Below the pieces are notes generated by a model. The model had not been told where the DNA came from and made no database searches. It saw only the letters and a list, made by a program, of their open reading frames with translations. 64,000 bases of DNA. Origin: Candidatus Poribacteria bacterium. Its GTDB lineage: Bacteria; Poribacteria; WGA-4E; JAJDTR01. Positions 52,234-61,625 of this stretch are shown piece by piece (position 1 is the stretch's first letter; each line of letters begins with the position of its first letter). The stretch spans positions 1 through 64,000 of the forward strand of contig JAJDTR010000153.1 of assembly GCA_022827055.1 (NCBI GenBank), written 5' to 3'. The translations under genes were made by a program, and so were the position numbers.

Positions 52234-55200
52234 TTACTCCCAATCCAAGCGTTTAAACGAGCGGGCTTTCACGTGGATTATTCCGTCGCGGCGTTGCATG
52301 ACACCATGCACGGACATGAAGGGTGAGAGCTTGAAGACTGAGCGATAGCGCTCGTAAGTGTTTGGCATGATGACCACGTTCAGCAAGCCGCACTCGTCCT
52401 CCAGCACCAGAAACGCTACGCCTTTGGCTGTGGGCGGTCTCTGGAGGCATATTGCCAAGCCAGCTACGGACACGCTGACACCGTCCCGAAGTGTTCTCAA
52501 TCTATCGCTCGGATATACGTAGCTTTTGAGCTTCGTCCGCAGAAGTTGCATGGGGTGAGCGCTCGATGAGCAGTCTTGGGCGGCGCGTTCCCACTTGAGT
52601 TCCTCCCACGCGCTTAGTTCCGGAAGATCCGGAGATGCTAGTTCCGGTTCTATGGCGAGGTTGTGTTCGCGCCAGCGATCAAGTATCCAGAGCTGCCAGA
52701 GCATTTTCCGTCGGGGCAGGTTGAAATTATCGCAGGCGCCGGCGGCAATCAGTCGTTCAACTGTAGAACAGTCCAGTTCCGTGCGCCGCACGAAGTCCTT
52801 TATGGACACAAATTCGCCCGCGCCGCGAGCCGCTTGCACCTGCTGGGCTTTGGCGGAACTAAGTCCTTTGACGCAAGTAAGGCTCAAACGCACTGTTCCC
52901 TTACTTTCGACCGTACAACGCGCCTCGCTTTGGTTCACGTCTACAGGCAAGATTTGAATGGACCGGCGTTTTGCATCGTTAATGAGCACGTCGGTCGGAT
53001 AAAAGCCGAGAGGTTGGTTGTTGACAAGCGACGCAATAAATGCTCCAGGATAATAACATTTCAGCCAAGCGGCTTGATAAACAAGATGCGCGAAGGAGAG
53101 CGCGTGAGACTTGCAGAACCCGTATCCCGCAAACCCGGCAACATAGCCAAAAATCTCTTTGGCGTCGCTGAGTGATACGCCATTCCGCACGGCTGAAGTG
53201 ACAAATGCGCTTTGCATTTCGTCAATCGCTTTCTTTGACCGAGTTTTGTTCAGGTCGCGTCTGAGATTTTCGGCTTGACCCGGCGAATACCCAGCGATCT
53301 CACAGACGACCTGAAGCACTTGCTCCTGAAAAAGGATTACTCCGAGGGTTTCTTTAAGAATACTCTCAAGCCGCGGGTGTGGATATCGAACCGCCTCTCT
53401 GTTCATCCGGCGCATGATGTAGGGTGCCACCATGTGTCCTTGAATCGGTCCGGGTCGGATTAACGCTATTTGGATTGCCAACTCCGCGATTGATCGTGGC
53501 TTGATGCGCGGCAAAGTGGACATTTGTACCCTAGATTCGACTTGGAACACGCCGAGCACATCAGCAACCGCGAGCATATCATAGACTTTTGAGTCTCCGG
53601 GGGGGATGGCGTCAAGGTCAATGTCAACGCCGTGGGCACCAGCAATCAAGTCCACGGTCTCGCGTACCACGGCAAGCATCCCCAAACCGAGGAGATCAAC
53701 TTTGATTAAGTTTGCTTGTTCAATCATGTCCTTATCCCACTGGCAAACGCGCCGCCCCGGCATACGAGCGGGTTCCAACGGCACGAGCGTTGAGAGACGG
53801 GTGGAAGTAATTACCATGCCGCCGGGGTGCATCGACAAGTGCCTAGGTAGCCCTATAATCGCTTCGACGTGCTCTCGAAAATGTTTCCAGATGGGGCGGC
53901 TGGCGTAAGATGCAAATTCTTCCAGTTCATCAATCTTATCAAAAGCGGAGGACACATTTCGTCCTTCCGCCAGACGCGCCATCCTGTCCAAAATACGATT
54001 GGAAATACCGAACACTTTTCCCACGTCACGAAGCGCGCCGCGCACTCGGTAAGTGATGAAAGTACAAGCCAATGCAACATACTCGAACCCGTATTTTTCA
54101 TAGACATACTGAATGACATCTTCCCTATCGGCGACATGCGCGGCACGGGTGGCGGAGAAATCAAGATCAATGTCGGGGATCGTAGTTTTCTCGTCGTTCA
54201 GAAATCGCCCGAAAAACAGATTGTGTTTTATCGGATCGACGGGCGTAATATTGAGGAGGTAAGCCACCAACGAATTCGCCGCGGAACCCCGCCCCTGGAC
54301 GCCTATCCGCCGTGACCGTGCGAACGCCACGATATCCCACACAACAAGAAAGTAGCCAGCCAAGCCCAGTCGCAGGATGAGACTCAGCTCCTCTCTAAGC
54401 CTTTGCTTAATTTCGACGGTTACTATTTCGTATTTCCTTGTGAGTTGTTCGTCACATAGACTCATCAGATAGGATTCATCGGTATGACCTGCTGGCGTGG
54501 AGAAGTCGGGAAATCGGTATTCGGTAAAATCCAGGTCGAGTTGACATTGATCGAGAATGAGGCACGTGTTTCTTATCGCATCCGGTATTTCGGCAAACAG
54601 TCTTCCCATAACGTTTGGGCTTTTTAGAAAGCGCTGGTGGTTTTGCGGACGGACTGCCTCCGATTTGTCCAGTTTCACTTTGTGCCGGATGCACCGCAGC
54701 ACATCGTACAACGTGGCTTTGTCTTGTCTGGCATAGCGAACGGCATTCGTGGCAACACATTCCACACCCAATTTTGACGCTAATTTATACAATTTTCGAC
54801 ACCGGTTGAAGTCGCCCGGTTCACGATGGTCGACGAGTTCAACATAGAGCCTGTTGCCGCCAAAAATTTCCCGGTAAGTTTCGATTTCGGCACTTGCTCT
54901 TCCAATCTGACCCTCAAGCACCAGCTTTGCGATGTTCCCCTGTCCGCTCACGAGGCAAATCAATCCTGCTGATAGTTCGCTGATTTCATCAAGCGTCGCC
55001 CTGGATTCGCCTTTTGGGCGGGCATGGCGGGCGCGCGTAATCAGTTGCGATAGATTGTGATAGCCGGTCATGTTCTTACACAAGAGCACCATTTGATCGT
55101 CATCGGGTTGTCGCGAAGGTCCCCCCAATTCCGTATCCTCCTTTCCTACGGCAATTGCTGCGCCGACGCAATAGGGCAGCTCGCGTTCCTTGCATTCTCT

Positions 55201-55353
55201 TACGAAGGGCATAACACCGTAGAGCGCGTCGTTATCAGTTAACGCAAGGCCTTTCAACCCCAGCTTAACAGCTTCCTCAACAAGCTCAGAGGGACTGGAA
55301 GTGGCATCTAAAAACGAATAGTAGCTGTGACAGTGGAGTTCTGCGTAGTCCAT
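52234..55353 (-). CDS. dnaE2: Error-prone DNA polymerase DnaE2 (ImuC)
   Basis: 1039 residues, typical for DnaE2. PHP domain at the start (MDYAELHCHSYYSFLDATSS), polymerase catalytic Asp pair in TTIPDIDLDFSATR, GRGSAANSLVAYLL, MHPGGMVIT, and the fingers region ALIRPGPIQGHMV. It lacks the long C-terminal beta/tau-binding tail of replicative DnaE1 and ends in an OB fold (ISVSVAGLAICLQRP-like; here VSVSVAGLAICLQRP). DnaE2 copies past lesions in SOS mutagenesis together with ImuB. It is seven bases from imuB, forming a two-gene operon without a recognisable imuA. Confidence 0.95.
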   Translation of the reverse strand: MDYAELHCHSYYSFLDATSSPSELVEEAVKLGLKGLALTDNDALYGVMPFVRECKERELPYCVGAAIAVGKEDTELGGPSRQPDDDQMVLLCKNMTGYHNLSQLITRARHARPKGESRATLDEISELSAGLICLVSGQGNIAKLVLEGQIGRASAEIETYREIFGGNRLYVELVDHREPGDFNRCRKLYKLASKLGVECVATNAVRYARQDKATLYDVLRCIRHKVKLDKSEAVRPQNHQRFLKSPNVMGRLFAEIPDAIRNTCLILDQCQLDLDFTEYRFPDFSTPAGHTDESYLMSLCDEQLTRKYEIVTVEIKQRLREELSLILRLGLAGYFLVVWDIVAFARSRRIGVQGRGSAANSLVAYLLNITPVDPIKHNLFFGRFLNDEKTTIPDIDLDFSATRAAHVADREDVIQYVYEKYGFEYVALACTFITYRVRGALRDVGKVFGISNRILDRMARLAEGRNVSSAFDKIDELEEFASYASRPIWKHFREHVEAIIGLPRHLSMHPGGMVITSTRLSTLVPLEPARMPGRRVCQWDKDMIEQANLIKVDLLGLGMLAVVRETVDLIAGAHGVDIDLDAIPPGDSKVYDMLAVADVLGVFQVESRVQMSTLPRIKPRSIAELAIQIALIRPGPIQGHMVAPYIMRRMNREAVRYPHPRLESILKETLGVILFQEQVLQVVCEIAGYSPGQAENLRRDLNKTRSKKAIDEMQSAFVTSAVRNGVSLSDAKEIFGYVAGFAGYGFCKSHALSFAHLVYQAAWLKCYYPGAFIASLVNNQPLGFYPTDVLINDAKRRSIQILPVDVNQSEARCTVESKGTVRLSLTCVKGLSSAKAQQVQAARGAGEFVSIKDFVRRTELDCSTVERLIAAGACDNFNLPRRKMLWQLWILDRWREHNLAIEPELASPDLPELSAWEELKWERAAQDCSSSAHPMQLLRTKLKSYVYPSDRLRTLRDGVSVSVAGLAICLQRPPTAKGVAFLVLEDECGLLNVVIMPNTYERYRSVFKLSPFMSVHGVMQRRDGIIHVKARSFKRLDWE

Positions 55354-55360
55354 TTAAGAG

Positions 55361-56164
55361 TCACCGATAGAACATGTACCATTTGCTATGATTAAGATCC
55401 TTGTAGAGAATAGAAGTAAATTCTGCTCCACATTCAATTATCTCGAAATATTCACAATTTGTTTTTTGCTCGCTCCACCAATGGTTTTCGATTGTCCAGA
55501 TGTCGACAATGGTAATGAAGATCTCAATGCCCTCCATGTGATCGAAAAGCAATGATCGTGGATAACCCGCGTCGTCAGAAACAACAGCGATTGGAACAGG
55601 TTGCCGGTGAGTTTTAACATCCTCCCGACCGTCCCAGATGCCCATCTGCCGCATGCCTTCGTCCGCTCCAACCGGTTGCAACTCGGATGGCAACGGTGCC
55701 AAATCGATTCCTCGCGACAGTTCGGACATGAGTTTGCCCGCGCGACCAAATTGATTGACGAGCGTACGCACGTCAATGTGTGCAACCTGCCCCAGCGTCT
55801 GTAGTCCCAACGTCCTCAAGCGTTCTTCAATTTTGTCGGAGATTGGGAGATATGAAATACTTTGCTCAGCTAGGAACTCCTCAAGTTGCGCCGGTGATAC
55901 GAAAAAAGGCGCTTCTACCGTGGCGGCGTGAGCGGCGGCGAAGCTGGCGAGCCGAGTCGGAGCAACACCAATGCGAGCTCCTATCTCACCATGTTGCAGT
56001 TCCAGTTCATAAATCAGGACATGGATTCGATCACCGATACTGTCGAAATCAATATAGACCTCTCCACTGTCTCCAAGCTCCCATTTATATGAGTAGAAAG
56101 CCAGCAGTTCGGTGATTTCAATCAAGTAGTCGTCAAAATTGTCGATGAGCAGGCATGCAAGCAA
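55361..56164 (-). CDS. imuB: ImuB-like Y-family polymerase homologue, shortened at the N terminus
   Basis: 267 residues from a TTG start at 56164, which has AGGAG seven bases upstream (frame open to 56257 without a site). ImuB proteins usually run over 450 residues. MLACLLIDNFDDYLIE is joined directly to ITELLAFYSYKWEL and GEVYIDFDSIGD, so about 55-60 residues of the palm and fingers are missing by comparison with the family. The helix-hairpin-helix and little-finger-like parts remain (ISDKIEERLRTLGLQTLG, FGRAGKLMSELSRGIDLAPL). ImuB is catalytically inactive and bridges DnaE2 to the beta clamp, so a shortened form could still serve as adaptor. Confidence 0.75.
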   Translation of the reverse strand: MLACLLIDNFDDYLIEITELLAFYSYKWELGDSGEVYIDFDSIGDRIHVLIYELELQHGEIGARIGVAPTRLASFAAAHAATVEAPFFVSPAQLEEFLAEQSISYLPISDKIEERLRTLGLQTLGQVAHIDVRTLVNQFGRAGKLMSELSRGIDLAPLPSELQPVGADEGMRQMGIWDGREDVKTHRQPVPIAVVSDDAGYPRSLLFDHMEGIEIFITIVDIWTIENHWWSEQKTNCEYFEIIECGAEFTSILYKDLNHSKWYMFYR

Positions 56165-56359
56165 AATTAATCTCCTCTTGAGCACGTATGAATTGGGTTG
56201 TTTTCGTTCTTGCAACCAATGAAAGACACAATACCACACATATGTTAAGGTAGTCAAGAAAAAAATTCAACATGGATTTTTGGTGTGCTATAATGAATTC
56301 CCACGACGATAGATATGCCAAAATTAACACGCGATTCGACACAAGGAGATGTTTATGTT

Positions 56360-57031
56360 ATGTGCGGACGATACACGCTCACAGCACCATCTGAAAGCTT
56401 AGCAGAGATGCTGCCCGGACTAGAAATCACCGACGAAATTTCGCCGCGCTACAATATCGCACCGACCCAGGAAGTCGCGGTAGTGCCCAACAACGGCGAA
56501 AATAGAATGGAATACTTTCGGTGGGGATTAATCCCTTCTTGGGCCAAGGACCCGAAGATCGGAAACCGAATGATTAACGCGCGGTCGGAGACTCTCGCGG
56601 AGAAGCCGTCGTTTCGCACAGCGTATAAGCGCCGGCGCTGCCTCGTATTGGCAGACGGGTATTATGAATGGCGGGCCGAGGGGAGGCGGGGACCAAAAAC
56701 GCCGTATTATATCCGAATGGAATCCGAGAAACCCTTCGCTTTTGCCGGGCTGTGGGAATCTTGGCGGCAGGCGGGGGACGATACCAGTCTACAATCCTGC
56801 ACGATCATCACATGCCCGCCAAATGAAAGATTGGAGCGGATTCATGACCGAATGCCCGTCATTCTAGAAGCGGCGGAGTACGACGTGTGGTTGAGTCCGG
56901 AGGAACAAGCTCCCGCTGAACTGAATCACCTTCTCAAACCATATCCTGCCGAGGAGATGACCGCCTATCCCGTTACACGTCTGGTGAATCAACCAAAGAA
57001 TGACTCGCCCGAGTGCATTCTACCGGCATAA
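56360..57031 (+). CDS. yedK: SOS-response-associated peptidase / HMCES-type abasic-site cross-linker
   Basis: 223 residues. The start is fixed by chemistry: catalytic Cys2 must follow the initiator Met, and ATG 56360 gives MCGRYTL; an in-frame ATG at 56315 would bury it. AAGGAG lies 11 bases upstream. Family motifs: ISPRYNIAPTQEVAVV, FRWGLIPSWAKD, INARSETLAEKPSFR, RRCLVLADGYYEW, and IHDRMPVIL with the active-site His. It forms a covalent link with abasic sites in single-stranded DNA and shields them. It is divergent from imuB-dnaE2, and a TATAAT lies at 56289-56294. Confidence 0.95.
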   Translation: MCGRYTLTAPSESLAEMLPGLEITDEISPRYNIAPTQEVAVVPNNGENRMEYFRWGLIPSWAKDPKIGNRMINARSETLAEKPSFRTAYKRRRCLVLADGYYEWRAEGRRGPKTPYYIRMESEKPFAFAGLWESWRQAGDDTSLQSCTIITCPPNERLERIHDRMPVILEAAEYDVWLSPEEQAPAELNHLLKPYPAEEMTAYPVTRLVNQPKNDSPECILPA

Positions 57032-57189
57032 GAGCGAATACCCCGCCCGAACGACTCAACACCGGACTTTGATTTCAAAACACGGGCACAATATCGAACA
57101 CCTTTTTGTCGAAATATAGGGGAGACATTGGCTGAAATTGATTTGGACTTCTGCTGGTGCGAGAGGTCAACAAAGGCGAAAGCGAGATT

Positions 57190-60100
57190 ATGACAACGCA
57201 TGAACATACAATCAATGATGCTCTAGCCGAAGTATTGAGAGAAACACGTCAGGCTTGGCAGGAACGTAGTGTTGGTCGTTCAGAAAACACGGGCATTGAT
57301 GCTCGGCCCCAAGTATTGCGTGAAACAAATCACGCTTGGCAGGGACGTAGTGTTGTTCGTTCAGAAAACACCGGTATGTTGAAAAGAAGTAATGAAAAGC
57401 CTGATATTTTAGTTATAGAATCCTCTGTTTCGCCAGTAGTGATTGAAACTGAAGTATTGCCGGCGCCTACTGTTGAACAGGAGGCAACATCACGCCTTGG
57501 GAAACAGATACGTGCTACGGGAAAGTCAATTCTATCATCTATTGCCCTGCGCTTGCCTCAAAGGTTGAGAACGAAACAGGGTTCGTCCTTGCGGAGTGAA
57601 CTGGAAGATGCGACTGACATAGAAATGGCACTTTATACCGGTAGTGATCCGTCTGCATATTCTCGATGGCCACGTTCCGGTTGGATTCTTGGGGGTGTCT
57701 CTAATCTCTCAATTCTTGTGCAGCATGCGTCAGTTCCACCTGAAGTTATCGAAAAAGCTGCGGATCAATTAGTTACCGGCGTTAGAGAGGCGGCTGGCTT
57801 ATTAGAGGAGATGCTTGGGGAATATCCGGGTGCCATTCATAAGATTGGTGAAAAATTACGGCAGGAAGATAGTGTCCAGACACGAGGTATGGCCGCCACA
57901 ATTTTAGCGAATGCCTTCGTGTTTCAGGAGAATCTAGCGGGCGGACCAGATGAATTGGCAACTGTTAATTCACTCGAACAGTTACGAGGGTCGAACAGTG
58001 GCCTAACCAAGTCTGCTGTTCTGGCGGAGTGGAGGAAGATACTCGAAGTTAATTACTGGCCCATCTTCGACATTGCTCGCCGCATACTTGAGGTGATTCC
58101 AACCGCAGAGAGTCAGTTGCTTATCGAGTGCTTAGCCGGGACGGCTGACAAACTCTTACATGCGCAATTGATGCGTTCTCATGATTTGACTGGTGTTGTT
58201 TTCCAACGCCTCATTGCCGATCGAAAATTCCTTGCGGCTTTCTACACTACACCGGGGGCGGCGGCACTATTGGTTGGATTGGCTATTACTCCAGATACAC
58301 TGTCAGAAGGTAGATCATGGTCAAGCGCGGCTGATGTGAAGGAACTTCGCATCGCAGACTTTGCATGTGGGACAGGAACACTGCTTTCGACTGCCTACCA
58401 GCGCCTAAGTCAATTGCATGAATTAGACGGTGGCGATGCTAAAGCACTTCACCCTGCCATGATGGGGACTGCACTTGTCGGCTGCGATGTTCTGCCGGCC
58501 GCAACACATCTCACAGCATCAATGCTGGCGGGGGCACACCCCAGCGTGAAGTATAAGCAGAGTTCCATACTAACTGTGGCTTATGGCAAGCAATCTGATG
58601 GACAGGTTGCACTTGGTTCGTTGGACCTGCTGGACCCTCAAGGGAGGTTTGAAATCCTCTCCATTACTGCGGCAACTGTAGAGGGGATGGGGGAGGCTGA
58701 GCAGGAAACTTGGCGCTCCCTTCCTCATGAATCTTTTGACGTAGCAATCATGAATCCGCCTTTTACCCGCCCCACCGGTCATGAGGGCGAGAAGATTGGT
58801 GTTCCCAATCCGATGTTTGCTGCATTCAGTTCAAGTAAGGAAGAACAACGGCTGATGGGTGCAGCTACGAAACGTATAACGAAAGGGACTAGCTATCATG
58901 GCAATGCCGGGGAGGCTTCAATTTTTTTAGCTCTTGCGGACCGTAAGTTGAAGTCAGGCGGCGTATTAGCTTTAGTCATGCCTCTCAGTCTCATTTCAGG
59001 TGATGCTTGGGAAAAATCCCGCGCGCTTTTGGCTAAACATTACAGTAATCTCGTGGTAATTTCAATAGCGGGGACCGCTAGTGCAGACCTATCGTTTTCG
59101 GCCGATACAAGTATGGGAGAATGCCTGATTGTCGGACGCAAATCTGCGGTGGGAAGTAAAAGAGCAACGTTTATAATACTCAACGAACGGCCACCATTTC
59201 CGTTACTCGGAGCGATTGCGGCTGACCAGATACATCGATTGATCGAGAGCCAGAATCTCCGTCGCCTTGAAGACGGACCATTAAACGGCACTCCTCTTCA
59301 TTTTGGCGACGAGGTGATTGGTCAAGGGTTGGACGCTCCTTTACCAGAGTCTGGTGGTTGGAATTTGTCGCGTATTGCGGATCTTTCTCTAGCTCAAACG
59401 GCGTATCAAATTACAAATAAAAAAAGCATCTGGTTGCCCACGATGAGTGAGTCAGAGGCTATTGATATACCTCTGACAACGGTGGGGAAAATCGGAGAAA
59501 TTGGCCCTTATCATGCAGACATCAACGGTGATACATCATCAGGAGACATCAGAGGGCCGTTCGATATCTGTCCAGTTGAGCCTCATAGTGCGCCAACCTA
59601 CCCCGTGCTTTGGTCCCATGATGCAGAACGCGAGCGAATCCTGTCATTTGAGGCGGATAGCGAGGGCACTCCACGACAAGCAGCGACACCAGAGGAACAA
59701 GCTATAGTGGATCGAAAAGTGGCAAGTATTTGGGATACCGCATCACATTGTCATTTCAACCGCGATTTCCGATTCAACAGCCAATCAACTGGGATGCAGT
59801 TCACGCCCCGGAAAACCATCGGTGGTCATGCATGGTTGTCGATTGGACTTTCATTCGGTGATCAGGAAAAGGCGCTCGTTTTATGGGCAAATACGTCGCT
59901 GGGCTTGTTGTTACACTGGTGGCATGCCAATAAGCAACAGCCGGGAAGGGGCCGTATAGGTAAATCAATGTTGCACACTTTACCCATTCTCGACGTAACG
60001 GCTCTTGAACCAGAGTTGCTGGCTGAGGCTGTGAAGCTGTTTGATGCTATGAGTGAGCAGCCACTTTTGCCCTTACATGAACTTGATAGCGATCCTGTTA

Positions 60101-60231
60101 GGAAGGAATTAGACGAAGCATTTGCACGAAATGTATTAAGATTGGCGGAGTCGATTCTCACATCCGGTGGACCACTTGAGTTACTCCGAGAGAAGTTAAG
60201 ACGAGAGCCATCTATACGCGGTAGTAAATAA
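57190..60231 (+). CDS. Stand-alone N6-adenine DNA methyltransferase
   Basis: 1013 residues from ATG 57190; a GTG 11 codons earlier is possible. SAM motif I DFACGTGTLL (about 388-397) and catalytic motif IV NPPF (about 521-524) give the gamma-class order of N6-adenine methyltransferases. A helical N-terminal domain of about 350 residues and a target-recognition-like C-terminal 400 residues flank them. No PD-(D/E)XK or other nuclease motif was recognised, and no restriction or specificity subunit is adjacent. It could be an orphan methylase, a type IIG-like enzyme whose nuclease I cannot see, or part of a defence system. The first 75 residues hold a tandem repeat. Interspersed repeat DNA follows within ten bases of the stop. 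Confidence 0.8.
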   Translation: MTTHEHTINDALAEVLRETRQAWQERSVGRSENTGIDARPQVLRETNHAWQGRSVVRSENTGMLKRSNEKPDILVIESSVSPVVIETEVLPAPTVEQEATSRLGKQIRATGKSILSSIALRLPQRLRTKQGSSLRSELEDATDIEMALYTGSDPSAYSRWPRSGWILGGVSNLSILVQHASVPPEVIEKAADQLVTGVREAAGLLEEMLGEYPGAIHKIGEKLRQEDSVQTRGMAATILANAFVFQENLAGGPDELATVNSLEQLRGSNSGLTKSAVLAEWRKILEVNYWPIFDIARRILEVIPTAESQLLIECLAGTADKLLHAQLMRSHDLTGVVFQRLIADRKFLAAFYTTPGAAALLVGLAITPDTLSEGRSWSSAADVKELRIADFACGTGTLLSTAYQRLSQLHELDGGDAKALHPAMMGTALVGCDVLPAATHLTASMLAGAHPSVKYKQSSILTVAYGKQSDGQVALGSLDLLDPQGRFEILSITAATVEGMGEAEQETWRSLPHESFDVAIMNPPFTRPTGHEGEKIGVPNPMFAAFSSSKEEQRLMGAATKRITKGTSYHGNAGEASIFLALADRKLKSGGVLALVMPLSLISGDAWEKSRALLAKHYSNLVVISIAGTASADLSFSADTSMGECLIVGRKSAVGSKRATFIILNERPPFPLLGAIAADQIHRLIESQNLRRLEDGPLNGTPLHFGDEVIGQGLDAPLPESGGWNLSRIADLSLAQTAYQITNKKSIWLPTMSESEAIDIPLTTVGKIGEIGPYHADINGDTSSGDIRGPFDICPVEPHSAPTYPVLWSHDAERERILSFEADSEGTPRQAATPEEQAIVDRKVASIWDTASHCHFNRDFRFNSQSTGMQFTPRKTIGGHAWLSIGLSFGDQEKALVLWANTSLGLLLHWWHANKQQPGRGRIGKSMLHTLPILDVTALEPELLAEAVKLFDAMSEQPLLPLHELDSDPVRKELDEAFARNVLRLAESILTSGGPLELLREKLRREPSIRGSK
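57232..57375 (+). repeat. 81-bp-period tandem repeat inside the methyltransferase gene
   Basis: Two 63-bp units start at 57232 and 57313. They encode VLRETRQAWQERSVGRSENTG and VLRETNHAWQGRSVVRSENTG, 17 of 21 residues identical, separated by six residues. The repeat lies in the N-terminal tail, outside the methylase core. Confidence 0.85.
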
Positions 60232-60240
60232 GCCCTCCCT

Positions 60241-60266
60241 GTCTAGTCGTTTGATCGCTCCTACCG
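60241..60266 (+). repeat. Partial copy of the interspersed repeat
   Basis: GTCTAGTCGTTTGATCGCTC followed by CTACC, the right half of the unit at 47942. It begins nine bases after the methyltransferase stop codon. Confidence 0.5.
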
Positions 60267-60644
60267 TAGATTATAGAATGGTTGCCGACAGGTAAATGCA
60301 TCTGATGGCAGCGGAGGTCTCATGGCGGTAGAAGGTGTTGGGTTTCATTTAGATTGTATCTCGTTCAAGCGATTAGGCACTCGAATTTTGCTACGAGAAT
60401 GGCGATTACAAAACGTATTCCCGTTAAACCCAACCTACGAGTCCCAAAATAGTGTCACAAACTTCGCCCGATTTTCTCTTTTGTGCGCAGAAGATTTGGA
60501 TGCCTTGCCCTTGTCCATACCCAAGAAATGAATTGATCGAACGATGCGCTCTTGATATAATGGTGGACGTAACCTTGTCCATTGGCGTATTCACAATTGC
60601 GTTTCACCGTTGTTTACAGATGAGCATTAGGAGCTACGTCGTTA
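60267..60644. other. Intergenic stretch with a long inverted repeat
   Basis: GTTGGGTTT (60337-60345) is matched by AAACCCAAC (60426-60434), with an 80-base interior that has no coding frame of note. The arms extend imperfectly (TAGAAGGT... and ...CCTACGA). A degenerate palindromic element is likely. The right end holds the promoter and ribosome site (AGGAG, about 60629) of the dioxygenase gene. Confidence 0.45.
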
Positions 60645-61484
60645 GTGAGCACCGATTTTACCGAGCATCTCAAATTCTACAAAAAGAACGGTTATACTAT
60701 TTTTCCCAGTCTCTTCAGCGAAGCCGAAATGAACGCGTGGCGCGAACGACATCAGCAATTATACGCGGAGTTTGACAAAAAAACGTGGTTTGGAAACATG
60801 TTGGAATATGCTCCGAAACTGATGTGGCCCGCGGTGTCGCACCCAACTATCGTAGATTTTGCGGAACTTGTAATGGGACCTTTTGTCCAACTTGACAATC
60901 TGACGCTCTCCGTCTTTCATCCGGTGCCAAAATCAGAAGTAGAGGGGAAGATCTCCGGTTGGCATAGAGATCGATGGGGTCAAGTCCCTCGGAGTAGTAC
61001 CTACGAAAGACCGAATGCGATTAATGCCATCTCATACCTTCAAGAACTTACCGATGAGATAGGCCCGTTACGTGTAATTCCCGGTTCGCATCGCCGATCT
61101 CTCACCATTTCCGTTGACGACAGATCGAAGCCGCACTCCGACGAGAAGGTCATAAACTTGAAGCCCGGTGATGTGGTCGTAACACACGTCAATTTGGTGC
61201 ATTCGGGAACACCGAACACGTCAGCATCGGGTAAGCTGCGATATTTTTTTAGTATTTTTTACAACCTCACATGGCTAAAACACACGGATAACCACAGCGG
61301 CCCCCTCACGCAGCAACTTCTCGATGAGGCACGTTCCCGAAATGATCATCGCTCAATGCGGCTCCTTGGCGTCGACGAGCAACTCCAGCTACGATGTAAC
61401 TCCGGCTTTTTGACCCCGGATGAAGAACGCTGGGCGGAATGGGCAGCCGCGGATAAAGAAGCTATAAGGGAGACAGAGACCTAG
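60645..61484 (+). CDS. Phytanoyl-CoA dioxygenase (PhyH) family protein
   Basis: 279 residues with a GTG start and AGGAG 11 bases upstream. Double-stranded beta-helix fold; the Fe(II) ligands are the His-x-Asp in SGWHRDRWG and the distal His in VVTHVNLVHSGTPN. The 2-oxoglutarate-binding Arg is likely in LRYFFSIFYN or RVIPGSHRRS. Members hydroxylate lipids, amino acids, halogenated compounds or secondary metabolites. The family is expanded in Poribacteria and other sponge-associated groups. It is followed by a terminator-bearing repeat and probably stands alone. Confidence 0.9.
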   Translation: MSTDFTEHLKFYKKNGYTIFPSLFSEAEMNAWRERHQQLYAEFDKKTWFGNMLEYAPKLMWPAVSHPTIVDFAELVMGPFVQLDNLTLSVFHPVPKSEVEGKISGWHRDRWGQVPRSSTYERPNAINAISYLQELTDEIGPLRVIPGSHRRSLTISVDDRSKPHSDEKVINLKPGDVVVTHVNLVHSGTPNTSASGKLRYFFSIFYNLTWLKHTDNHSGPLTQQLLDEARSRNDHRSMRLLGVDEQLQLRCNSGFLTPDEERWAEWAAADKEAIRETET

Positions 61485-61505
61485 TTCGAACTTCAAAATC
61501 TGACG

Positions 61506-61595
61506 GCTCATGTCAAAAGAGAGTGCAAGCTGACTTTAAAAAACCGAGTTTTCAAGAAAAAACTCGGTTTTTACCCACATATTTTTGGCATGAGC
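61506..61595. mobile_element. 90-bp MITE-like element carrying a terminator hairpin
   Basis: GCTCATGTCAAAA (61506-61518) is matched by TTTTGGCATGAGC (61583-61595), 12 of 13 paired. Its centre is a second hairpin (61538-61572) with A and T runs on both sides. Nested inverted repeats with no coding capacity point to a small non-autonomous element that may supply transcription termination. Confidence 0.5.
61538..61572. terminator. Bidirectional Rho-independent terminator
   Basis: AAAACCGAGTTTT, loop CAAG, AAAAACTCGGTTTTT. The stem is perfect and has T runs on both strands. It closes the dioxygenase transcript on the plus strand; the next plus-strand gene starts 54 bp downstream, so that gene must have its own promoter or depend on read-through. 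Confidence 0.8.
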
Positions 61596-61625
61596 GGAAA
61601 TTTCAAATACAAATAAGGACGAGCG

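Noticed and set aside
53056-54315. Several 100-170-codon open frames on the plus strand within 52.6-54.3 kb
   Set aside because: All are antisense to dnaE2, which is intact and fully conserved through this region.
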